A stretch of DNA of 64,000 nucleotides from Lumbricus terrestris (taxonomy: Eukaryota; Annelida; Clitellata; Crassiclitellata; Lumbricidae): NCBI GenBank assembly GCA_949752735.1, contig OX457036.1, positions 19,726,246 through 19,790,245 of the forward strand, given 5' to 3'. Position numbers and translations under genes: made by a program. Below, in pieces: positions 26,301 to 38,300 of this stretch (the first letter of the stretch is position 1; the number at the start of each line of letters is the position of its first letter). The notes beneath the pieces are model-generated. The model did not search any database. It had not been told where the DNA came from and was given only the letters and a program-made list of their open reading frames with translations.

Positions 26301-29300
26301 TTATATTGTATTTTCTTCAATTTTTATACCACTTTCCAAAAACTACCATTAAACTACTGCCTAATAAACTATTCAACCCTCAGCATACTGAATATTAAAT
26401 CACGCTGAACATTTAATTATACATTAACGTAATTTAAGGCACTTATATGCGCACATTGAGATAAAGTACAAAGCATAAATGAAATCCTAAGATGGAGTGA
26501 ATCATCATAATCTGTACAAATACAGCAAATAAAAACATAAAGAGAATAGTTTCCTCAAATAGCAACATTCTTATTATTTTTAATCAGTAGCATCTATTGC
26601 ACAAGTGTCTGATGTACGATGTACAAGTCATCAAACAATGGGGAGGAGTCCGGTGGCGCATTGGATAACACAATGGCATGGAGATCAGCGGAACTGAGTT
26701 TGATTCCCAAAAGCCTCCCGATAGATGTGCTTTGTAGCTGCTATTAGCGCTGTTGTATCGCAGGCCATTTGTTCTATTAGTAGATAAGACTGATGGTAAT
26801 TAAGACAGCTGTATAACTGTACAATGTAACCAGTTGCGGTCTGTGAACCAGATTGTTGAAAAAACGAAAATTATTATTATTATTAATGGTGCAACAACAC
26901 CATGCCATAATGAGTTCAATACCAAAAGACTGCTAATTACAGAGAGGCAGCTACCATATTGTAGAAAGGCAGATTGCGGCAAATAGGCAAAAATTAATAG
27001 ACAGCTTATGGTGGATAAACAAAAGCAGCCTATGGCAGGCAAGTAAAGGCAGCCAATGGCGGATAAGCGATTTAAAAAAGGTAAGTAAGAAGAAAAATTA
27101 TGGATACCATTCTGAAGTAAAAAAACTAGCTGTATGAGATACAGTACGTTATATGAACCACGCTAGTGAACAGATGCTCAATGATGACAGGCAATACCAT
27201 TGGTATTTACAGTATCAACAATCAATGCTAATTAAATTTTCTGTGATTAAATTAATTAATCTCAGATCAAACAATTACACAAATTTTGTATAATAATCTA
27301 TTTGATCTGAGATTAATGAATTTAGTCACAAATTAACTATCTTTTACGAACAACAAGATTTTAAAAAAATACATCACAACTGCATCACAGAGATATTATT
27401 ATACGACTTTTAATTTATTTACAAAGTTTGTGTTGTTCAAAAGAGATAATAAATTGATAAATAAATTTATAATAGATATTAAATTAATAATAAATTCGTA
27501 ACTAAATTCATTATTCTCGGATCAAAGAATAAATAAAATGGACCAATGTAGTCGACGGATGATCTGATCAGTTGCAAACGAATGACGTACTGTGTTCTTC
27601 AAAGAAATCTGTTGTCAGTTCGGTAAAGGCCCTTTTCAGGTTATTGCGCAAACCCTTCGGTGGTTCATTCGTCACTTTGACGCTATTCTGGAGAACAGAA
27701 ACTGGGAAGCTGACGTCTGGCATGGAGCTGAGGAAGAGACGGAAGCTCGGATGAACCGTCTGTGGCTTCTCACCCATCTCCTTCACAATATCCTGCAGAC
27801 TCAGCATCCATGATGCAGCCAGATGACAATTCTATACATAACACAAAAATGGTTTAAAAAAATTAATAGCTGATATACACAATTTTTTCCAAAAAGCAAT
27901 TCATTTAAGTCATATAACAAAATGGAGAAAATTAATAATAAAAATAGCACTGACAACATCTATGGCGCCGTAACACAGCCAAGAGCATCTCACATACAAC
28001 TAACAACAGGATATAGGCATTACAAAATAAAATAAATATGAAAAATAGAAACCGTGAAAACAGCGAAAAATTATCAAAGATCGGCACAACCCGCAAAGCA
28101 GCCAAATTCAGAGCAGTGGCATTGTGAATTCTTCCCTCGAACATTTTAAAAGCTACACATCAGTGATCAAGTTCCGTTATCTATCTGTCACACAGTATTT
28201 CAATCTCATGATGTCACCAATGAATGTACAGCTGAAATTAAATATAACATAGTAAAATAATGATCGACTCTGCTGTGACTTGAATATGGTTTGAAATTCT
28301 TAAAGACTACTTGTAAAGTCTGTTTAAACTTCGGACACTCTCGCTTGATGAAGACATTGCGGGTGTTACCTGAAGGAAAACCCAGTCACCAGTTAAATAG
28401 GCGGCCAGAATCATTTTCTCTGCAACAGGTCCCTGACCTTGACCTAAGGATATTGACTGTATTCTAAAAGAAAGGTACAACAAAATAATTACAACAGTTC
28501 TAGCTGCTTTGTTATAATTAGCAGAAACTTCATCACTGCCGTTGTCACTGACTGCATTTTCAATTTAATTCAGTTTCATTATTAGTCATAAGCGTTTTAT
28601 TATGCCTAACGGCAAAAAAGAAATCAAAATTGCACAATTGTCAGTCCAGTCATGCTCCAAGCTACAGACACAATGTGTTGAGCATACAAATTGCAAAATG
28701 GTTTGTAAATATCATTAGAATTCCTAGAAACACAAAAATACGCCACAAGCCGAGTGACTGCAAACTGCACGTGGATATTTTTATACCGCAAATGTGATAT
28801 TTTATAATGAGTTTAATTCTACCCATCACATTTCAATGGAAAATTTTAACATATGTGACATTGTCGCATAAGAAACATACAGAAGCCACTTGGCCATTCA
28901 AGTAAAACATGGACATTTTCAATCCTGAAAATCCTGAAAGATCTTATCTTAGAAGTTTCACTGAGAGCACCTTTCATAAGCAAAATAACAAGCATTGATC
29001 GTTTAGTTTACCTGTCCTGGAAGCCCCTTTCACGTGCAAACCTCTGGAAAGCTCCCATTGGATCGGATCCGGTGCTGAGCACAAAGACAAGAGGAGTGAC
29101 ATTCAGCATGTCTGCGTAGAGCGTCGCAAGGTCTGTCGGTGGAGACTCGATGAACGAAGGACCGAGGTTCTCCTTCACAAACTCAGTGACAGCCAATGTG
29201 ACCTGCAACAGCATTACCCACATTACGTTCCTATCAATCGCAATGCTGTAAATGATATTTGAAAACAGTGAATACTCAAAATTTCTAGAGCACCATTGTG

Positions 29301-32300
29301 TGCGACATCTTGTTCATGGCTGAATTGAGGTATCAATTGGCCAGAGATGATTGAAGAACATGGTCTGGTGTCCAGAAAACCTGAAAGGAAAGGAGCCGGA
29401 TGAATGGCGCTGAAGGGAAGAAACTGAAGTGAAAGATCTGGAGGAAAGGAGCTCCATTCCTGTGGGTTAAGTTCATGCCGATAGAAATAATTGGGAAGGC
29501 AGAGAATTACAAGAATTTCAGGGATTGCCAGAGCGAGCAGGTGAAAAATTGCTCAAAAGGCCACGGGTGCAGTGCAAGATATGGATCACTGTCAGATACT
29601 TTCCTATTGTTCTGCATCCACAAGATAGAATAGCTATACCGGACGATCACATGGGGTAAACAGAAGCAGCACAATATAAAACTGTACAGACCTTTTCCTC
29701 CTCAAAAGCTTTGATGAAGATGAGCTTCTGGAAAGGCGTCAATCGCTTGTCCCAATGACCTTTGACCTTGCCATCATCAGCCAAATCCTCTTTGCTACCT
29801 GGGTTCAAGGGAGGGGGCTCAGGTGGCTCTGGACCATACGTGTTACTCCGCTCAGGATTTGCGCGAAACTGTAAGAAAAAACTCTGCCGTAATTAAAAAA
29901 TATCTGAAAATCATGGCTGTAAATAAAGCACGTAATACAGCATGGTAGGGTAATACAACCCTCCTTTGAAAAGCTGTGTACAACTTTAGGTGGATTCCAA
30001 CCTCTTAACAGCTGTTCTGGTGGTTGGGGGTCATGCATTGTGTGTATGACCTGCTCCCCATTGATTAATGTCAACTGCGCCTAATGGCCCATAACCGCAG
30101 AAGACATGCTGAGGAAAACTTTAATCATTTGGATGTTATACATGATTAAAAATTTAGGATTATGTGTATGCTTAGAATACTTGACTGTCTTGATCAACTC
30201 AATGTATTATATATGTTTATTATCATGTCCATCAGTGCTTAAAGTGTGGAAAAATAAGTGCCTGGACGCCTCTTACCTCTCCAAAAGAAGCGCCTGGACG
30301 CCCCTTTCTTTCCAGTCAGTGCTGGCCAATAAGTGGCAGGACGGCGTTCAGATTTTAAAATAAGTGCATGGACGCCGTCCATGACTGTCCAGGCACACTT
30401 CAAGCCCTGATGTCCATACACCAAAAATGCGGATAGGAATTGGTCAATTAAAGAATACTCTCATCTTTAATTAGAAAACGATTCTAAATGACATTTATAT
30501 AAAATTGTAGTCAATGCTGACCTTTAGTTGTCCAAACTGCACCCAGCACGGCGTAGCAGTCATATCGCGACTGAGTCCAACAAATGATCTAAGCATAAAC
30601 TCCATGTTCCAAGACTCCTTCCACAATGCCTGCGACAGCCAGCCGATGTCTGGCTTCCTCGGAAGTTCCTTCTTGAGGCCGGCAGCTCCTCGCAAGAAGT
30701 AGTTCCACTCGTCTGTGGTTATCAGTCCACCGATCTTCATGATCTCGCAGCAGAGCATGAAGGAGAAGACCAGCTTGTCCCTCTCAAATAATCCCCTGTT
30801 GAAAAGAAATGTACGGTAGCGTTATGACACCGCATTGTATTCAACCATTTATGTAGCTTATCCAATAGGATGAACTGTGGTGAAGTGCTCCCAAAATGGA
30901 TGCTAAGAAAAGAAGCAGGTTTTGAGAAAGGCAAAGAAAGTAAGTAAGTGTATTTGCATGTGCACTTGTCACAGCGCCCCTTCAAGCACTCTACTCAGAG
31001 GCGTTCCCGACTGCAGAGTGGACACTGCATCGGAGTTTCACGCCGAAGCGCTGAGCAATTGCAAGTGAAGGACTTGCCCAAGGTCCCTACGTGGCGACTT
31101 GAGGTGGATTCGAACCTTCCGGCTTCAAGGCAATGACACCACCACTACATGACCGCGCCCACAATGTATATGCATTTATTACACCATTTCAAACCACATA
31201 ATTATTGGTTTACACGTGAATCGCATTGCATATTAGGTAAGCCTATATTCTAAAAAAAATTAAAAATCCTGGAGGTCACCTATCCCTAGAGGAAGAGAGA
31301 CTTCCAGATAGAATTGAAGGACGTGCAGAACTAGCCAGTGTATTCCAAAGAGATGGACTGATTAAAGGAAAGAATCAAGACTGAGTAATTGAAATCATAA
31401 TCTACAAATTTGTAGAGTGCCACTCAAAAGTCAAGGGCAGGGCACCAGCTTATTCACAAGCGCTGTGTCTAGTCAGAAGGGTTGTCCAAAAGAGTAGTTC
31501 AAAGGGGGTCACAGTCCGGAGTCAACGCAATTCAAAATATGGGAAGGTCGTCTATTTGAAGAGCAAAAGTAGACAGTACGAGGAGCTGAATCAGGCCAAC
31601 ATATCACATAATAGTAGGTAGGAATCCCATAATCATTGTTTAAAAGCTCTCCCTCCAGCAGTAGCCCTGCACAATGAAGAACCTTATTAACAATTAACCC
31701 ACTGTACTATACTAACCATATTTCACATCTACCTTTAACCGTGTTGCGGCTTGTCAACCTGATTTATGCTAACTGAATATATAATTTATATATACCTGGA
31801 AACATTTAATCAAAAAACGGTGGGTGGCCTCACTATAAGTGATATAACTTTTGTTCTGTTTGAAATATTTTGATAAAATCGGGCCATGATGTGTAAATAT
31901 AAATTGTCTATAAGCCTGTACAATTTCATTTCGAAATTCGTACTTTTGGTCAAGATATTGAAAGAAAAAAATAGGGAAGTCTTTTTTTGGCCCACCCTGT
32001 ATATACCTGGAAACATTTCTGTAGACATCAACTGTCGTTGCTTGCAGGAGAATCTGAAGTCGCTTTTGTAGCTCCTTGTTACTTTCGCTGTGCTGAATTG
32101 TTCCGCTGAAGAGCTGCTTGAAATACTTGAGTGAGAACTGATACATCGGATCCGCTTCAGCCATGTTGGCGACAACAAAGAACATGACGGAGCCACGCGT
32201 GGCAACGACGCGATATCGTTCGCGATTCACCGAGATCTTTTCCTCCGTTGCTTCAGCCTCCTTCAGTCTCACTGAAATCACTCCCGAAGTTACCTGTGGA

Positions 32301-35300
32301 TAGTCAGAGACAAAGAAACAGTTTAATAATTAGATGTTACACCTTTGCACACATCTGTTTACATATGTAAACATATAAATATAATATTATGTATATGTAA
32401 ACATGTACTATATAGCAATGTGTACAGAACTTCTCTAAGGCCCTCGATAGATGTGCCACCTTCATGAGGTTAATGCAAATCTATGCTAAATAAATGTCCA
32501 TATGCATGCATACACACATACACACACACATACAAAAGACATTATTTCAAGTTTATTGGAGCAGATACTATAAATGCTCATACAAAGTTTATGTTGGTCA
32601 TTTTAGTCATTTAATGTGGTATTAGAATGTGTGCTGATGTTCACTGAAGCTGGTTATGTACAAGATGGAGTGACTTGAGTCATATGAGTGTGCGTGTAAG
32701 AGAATATAAAAAAGAGAGCTTTCTCCCTTGGTTCAGATAAAAGATGATGGTAGGCAATTGCTCTCGTGACAATGGCCAACAACTCAAATGACAAACAATT
32801 TAAATATCTTACAACTCATATCACTAACATTTCATATAACTAACTATTCATGTGGCTAAAAATTCAAATGGTCAATGATTCAAACGGCTAACACTTCAAA
32901 TGGCTAACAATTCAAATGGCCATTCAAATAGCCAACAATTCAATGGCTAAAAATTCATGTGGCTAGCAATACAAATGGCTAACAAGATGTCCATAAGTAG
33001 CTTCAATTTACTTTTCCAAATTTTAGCTGCAGACATCAGCATTTATCGCACTTTCAAACGCCTGTTGCAAGAAAAAACCTTTTAAAGAAAAATCTTACTC
33101 GGTTCAACCTATGCTTCGACTCAACCAAGAAAACAGGAAAAAATCATAAAAATGAATACCAGGAAATATGTAAAAGTCAGAGGATCTTATTTTTCTAGCT
33201 GCTATTTAAATACTCAATTGTCATATACACAGATTCATAAGGATATCGGCAAACTAAACACATTGCCTGAAAATATCTGTAATGAATGAAGCAAACACCT
33301 TTGAGTCATTGAGTGTATTAACGAGGTCTTCGTTGTCAAGAATGTTGCCCTCAGATTCAAAGAGAAGCTTGAGGATTCTGTCTTCAATCGCCTTCAGCTG
33401 GTTCTTGTCGGTGTTGATCTTGACAATCAGCTGGTTCCTCTGTTCCTCCAGATCCGGTCTTTCAAGGCTCACCACTTCACTGTACAAAGCATAAGAACAT
33501 CACTCAACAGTAACTTAAGAGAACACAAATGTCCACACCTACACCTACACACACCCACACCTTTTAAACACATCTACCCTATACATACACATCTACACAC
33601 CCACACACATGACTCAGACTGGATGACTTGTGCAAAGAAAATTCAAATGTTTCTAGACAAAGCAAACCAATGTCACAAATATTGCTCATACTGCAACTTT
33701 CCTGCAAGCACTTGAAACCATTCAATTTTACTGTGCTTTGGTGCTGTCAGGTCGTGAGCGAATCGGAGGCATTTCTCTTGAAGAGGCGCTATATAAATTC
33801 ATGATTACTATGACGTTTAGAATGAAGATAAATGTCTTGAGCTGTCTACCTGAGCAGTTGATCTTCCAGACCAGTCTTTGTGACGGTGAAGTTAATGATC
33901 GTCACTTTGATGCAGACTTCGGGAAGATAGTGCGGGTTCGACAGTTTCGTCGTCATATAGAACTTGAAACCCTTGCCGTACTCGATGTTGCTGTCGCCAA
34001 GACGTATAACCAGACGCCCTCCCTGACAGAAGAACAACCACAGACAATATTAGAAATTATTACACCACTAAGCAGGAATCAGGAAATGAGCAAACAGAAG
34101 ATACGATTCATTCTGAAGGTATACACAGATCATAATGACTGGCAGACAATGGTTAAAGTGGTATGGGTGAGCAGTGGGAACGCAGAAAATGTGAGCACTG
34201 GGAATTCTGAAGAAGAGTTGACTGGAACTCATGCATTTCCAGGGTTCCAGCAGGGGGAATGCAAGCAACGAATTCAGAGAGCAGAGAGAGTGGGAACGCT
34301 GTTACCACCAGTTTCCACCCACTTTAAACCTGCCGGCAGTTGATGAAGCAAAACATGGAAACCGAGACAGAAAAGAACCTTAATGACAATGACAATAATT
34401 CATCATTAAACAATGACAATGACAACAATTCATCATTAAACAATCTGCCACTGGAAACAAAAGATCATTCAAGTGTTTGGTGATTGCCACAGGAAGCAAA
34501 ATCCAAAACGAGGGTAAACATTTCATATGAAAAAATGAAATATCCCCCACAGAAATTACTAATAAAGAATTTCACAATTACACATGTTCAGTAAAAATCA
34601 AAAGGAAGATATACTGCATTGGAAGATTCCTAAAGAGCCTCCTACGTCAAACGCACCATTTATTACACTTTAGTTGGTAAAGGGTTAAGTGAAAAACAGT
34701 CTGATTACAAGCAACTTACCGACATAAAAGTTTGCTTGAGGAGAACTGGTTCTAAGGATGGATCAATCGTTTCGCTGATGTCTTCCAGCAGAACTGGAAT
34801 TCCAAGTCGAATGCTGTTCTCAAGCGTCCGCAGGAAGTGCCCATCAGACATTTTGATAATGTTCAGTCCATTAATAGCCTCCTTGTTCTTTATCCATCTG
34901 TTGGCCTATAAATAGAAACAACTTCGTTTATTTCAAATGCAAGGCATGCAAGCCTTAAAAATATTGGCATATATTTAATAATAATAATAAATAATATTAA
35001 ATGTTTTGATACCAGAACCGGCCCTATTCCAAATGATGTCCCACGCAGCACAATCTGCCTAAACTACTCCCAAGTAATAACTATTCTTGAGGTTCAAAGT
35101 AATTAATAACTGTTCCTGAGGTTCAAAGTAATAACTGCCTCCGAAGATCAAAGTAATAACTGTTATTGAGGGATCAAAGTAATACCTGTTCCTGAGGTTC
35201 AAAATAATACATATTCCTGAGCTTCAAAGTAATACCTGTTACAGAAGTTCAAAGTAATACCTGTTCCTGAAGTTCAAAGTAATACCCATTCCTGAGGATC

Positions 35301-38300
35301 AAGGCAATAACTACCTGTTCCTGAGGATCAATCATAAGCGGCCAACGGCGCCCCCGTGTGACAAGAATGGCATTTTCCGTTGAGACAGAGTCACGAGGCA
35401 GACCGTCCGTGTTCCACTGTCGGATCTCATACGGGTCAGCAAGCACACTGACAAGCGACATGTTTTTGCTGACGGGGATATTCAGTTCAACGCAGCGCCT
35501 CGCCCACAGAGCAACCAATTCCTGTCGGTAATTCGATGTGAAGGCGCCGTAGTATGCGATGCAGGCGGCCGAAACAAAGACGTCGCCAATGATGGTGCTG
35601 AGCTGAGCCATACAATTCTGCGAGACAAATAAACATCAATTCATCAGCGTACAGTACCAAATATAACCAGAACAATGTCATGTACAAATCGCCGTTCTGC
35701 AGTTGTCTTAGTTCGTGTGCCATGCACACCTGGTCCGTAATAAAATGATTGCAGGTTTTGTCACTCTGTTCAATAGAGTTGGAGAAGATTTTTATGTAAA
35801 ATGATCTCAATCATTCAACCAATCAATCAATTAATCAATCAATCAATCAACCAACCACCCAAACAACCCACCAATCAATCCTTAATCAATTATCTACTGA
35901 AATGCTTGTGAACCAAGACATAATACATACATACACACATACATCAACACAACTAAACTGCTGCAATACAAGCAGCAATGGGTCTCCATCCAGAAGGGAT
36001 AGCAATACCTTTAGACACGGACCCCATTTACAAGACCATAAAGCATATCAGAAGGCTAATAATGTGCCATGGAATTGAAATCAGAAACCAAGAAATAGGA
36101 GATTCAATGACTCAGGCAACGCTTTGACACCTGCTCCTCTCCTCCAAAGACAATTCACCCCCCATTTCCTGCCTCCTGGACTGCATGACTGACTTAAACT
36201 CAACGAAGAAAAGTTTTTAACAAGAATGCTACACAACGATTAATTTCATGTAAACCAAAGCGTGGTTATGTAGTTGGATAAATAAATCATATGCTTACTT
36301 GCCTACTTAATGAAAAAAAACGCTCATCATGAACCGCTAGCCTTCAACAGAATTAAAAGATCAAGCATGAAATCAAAAAGGAGTAGCAGGGCTAACCGCA
36401 ACACTCTCCTCCCATCTCGTCTTCTCGTCAGCAAGCGCAGTGGTTAGTTTTCCAGCGCGTCGAAGTCGTGCTTGAGTGAGTGACATGCTCTTTTCCAGAC
36501 GCTGCTTCTCGGCCACGCTTATATCGTACGTCTTCTGCAGTTCAGCAATCTTCGCTTCAACCTCAGCCAACATCTTCTGCTTCTCTCGCAACGTTTTCAT
36601 AACAACCTCCAACTCAGCCTGAGCAGTAACCAACCTGTCAACAGAAGAAAGTTATGGCTTACTTCATAGAATAATAATACAGGACTAACATCTATGTATC
36701 TATGTATGTATGTAATATGTATGTGCACTTGTTATAGCGCCCCTTCAAGCTCTCTATTCAGAGGCGCTCCCGACTGTAGGAGTGGACACTGCATCGGAGT
36801 TTCATGCCGAAGTGCTGAGCAATTGCGGGTGAAGGACTTGCCCAAGGTCCCTACGCGGCGACTTGAAGTGGATTCAAACGTCGAACCTTCCGGCTTCAAG
36901 GCAACGACGCCACCACTACACCACTACACCACACCTCCAACTCAGCCTGAGCAGTAACCAACCTGTCAACAGAAGAAAGTTATGGCTTACTTCATAGAAT
37001 AATAATACAGGACTAACATCTATGTATGTATGTAATATGTATGTGCACTTGTTATAGCGCCCCTTCAAGCTCTCTATTCAGAGGCGCTCCCGACTACAGA
37101 CAGAGCGGACACTGCATCGGAGTTTCATGCCGAAGTGCTGAGCAATTGCGGGTGAAGGACTTGCCCAAGGTCCCTACGCGGCGACTTGAAGTGGATTCAA
37201 ACGTCGAACCTTCCGGCTTCAAGGCAACGACGCCACCACTACACCACAGCGCCTCACGATTTCTAATGGAAATGGTACAAAGATATAAGGTAGAATGTAA
37301 TATCAATTAGATGGTATAAAGCTACTTAAGGTAGAATTACCTCAAGAGGAAGCTATGAGTAGACACTGTTGGTGACTTGTTTGGTGTACAAATGTCAGTG
37401 ACTAAATTTGCATAAACGTGCTAAATATACCGTACTAGCAATTTCACTGTTTTCTTCAAGAAGTTAATGCAGCAGAAGGAAGATGGGAAGAAAATGCATG
37501 CATGAGTGTGCTTTTATTGCAGTTATTAATATATTTATAAACTTAATATTTTAACTAATAACAAATGCGACAATAATACCAAAAATAATTATTAATTAAT
37601 ATTCTCATTGTTGCTGTGATTTAAGAAGTTTCCGGATTACTAACTTGATTCGTTTTGGCTCAACTTGTCGGTAAACGCGTGCATAAAGTTCCATCGCACG
37701 CACCCACATGCACAGCGACTTTGACGCCTGTGTTTAAAACAATATGAACAAAACAATGGGAACAAATCATGACAAAACCACATTCTATACAACATCAGAA
37801 ATACATAGATAATTAATCAGATTTTGCACCAGCTTCGTAAAGTTTTTGTTATGCCTTGGGAACTCATCACATGCAGAGCTGGGATTTTGGTTAATAGCCT
37901 ATGCTAGACGTGACCTTGTATCCCCAGTTTCCATCTGACAGATTGATGTGAATTCGAAATTCAGGAATGAGAATTGCCATTCATGCTGCAGCAATCATCA
38001 TTCGTCCATTCATTTGGAGCATCACAAATAGTGATATCAGAGATAACTACTCAGAAGTACTCGGGGGTGAGGTGGAGGGGTGGCGAGAACCTGAAATTTA
38101 GTAGTCAATGCTGGGTACCCAGAGGAGTAGTATTGAAAACCCTAAATTTCCCGGGCAATGCCGGATCCCACATCTAGTATAATATAAATACGCAATTATG
38201 CATGCACATGTTTGTACGGTCTGAATAAAACTGGAAACACTGCACATTATATGATAAGAATCACGACTCATATAGATCAGCTTTGTCAAGTAAGTTGCAC

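Larger units (their letters stand above)
36605..37253. repeat. Tandem duplication of exon w24 start, acceptor and a SINE
   Basis: The segment starting ACCTCCAACTCAGCCTGAGC at 36605 starts again at 36933, followed in both copies by the same intron bases and the same SINE. The second copy has only the first 30 nt of exon w24 with its acceptor. Confidence 0.93.

Noticed and set aside
26646..26720. tRNA-like A/B box pair on the plus strand
   Set aside because: No full cloverleaf; it is the head of a SINE.
31769..32006. Continuation of the w29 frame into [17 protein letters not shown] and beyond
   Set aside because: This is read-through into the mariner-like insertion. Splicing at 32007 gives the conserved R-G-L-F joint, so I did not include it in the coding exon.
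33738..34343. 201-codon plus-strand frame
   Set aside because: It overlaps exon w27 in antisense and continues into a SINE fragment and a hAT-like MITE; it has no family resemblance.
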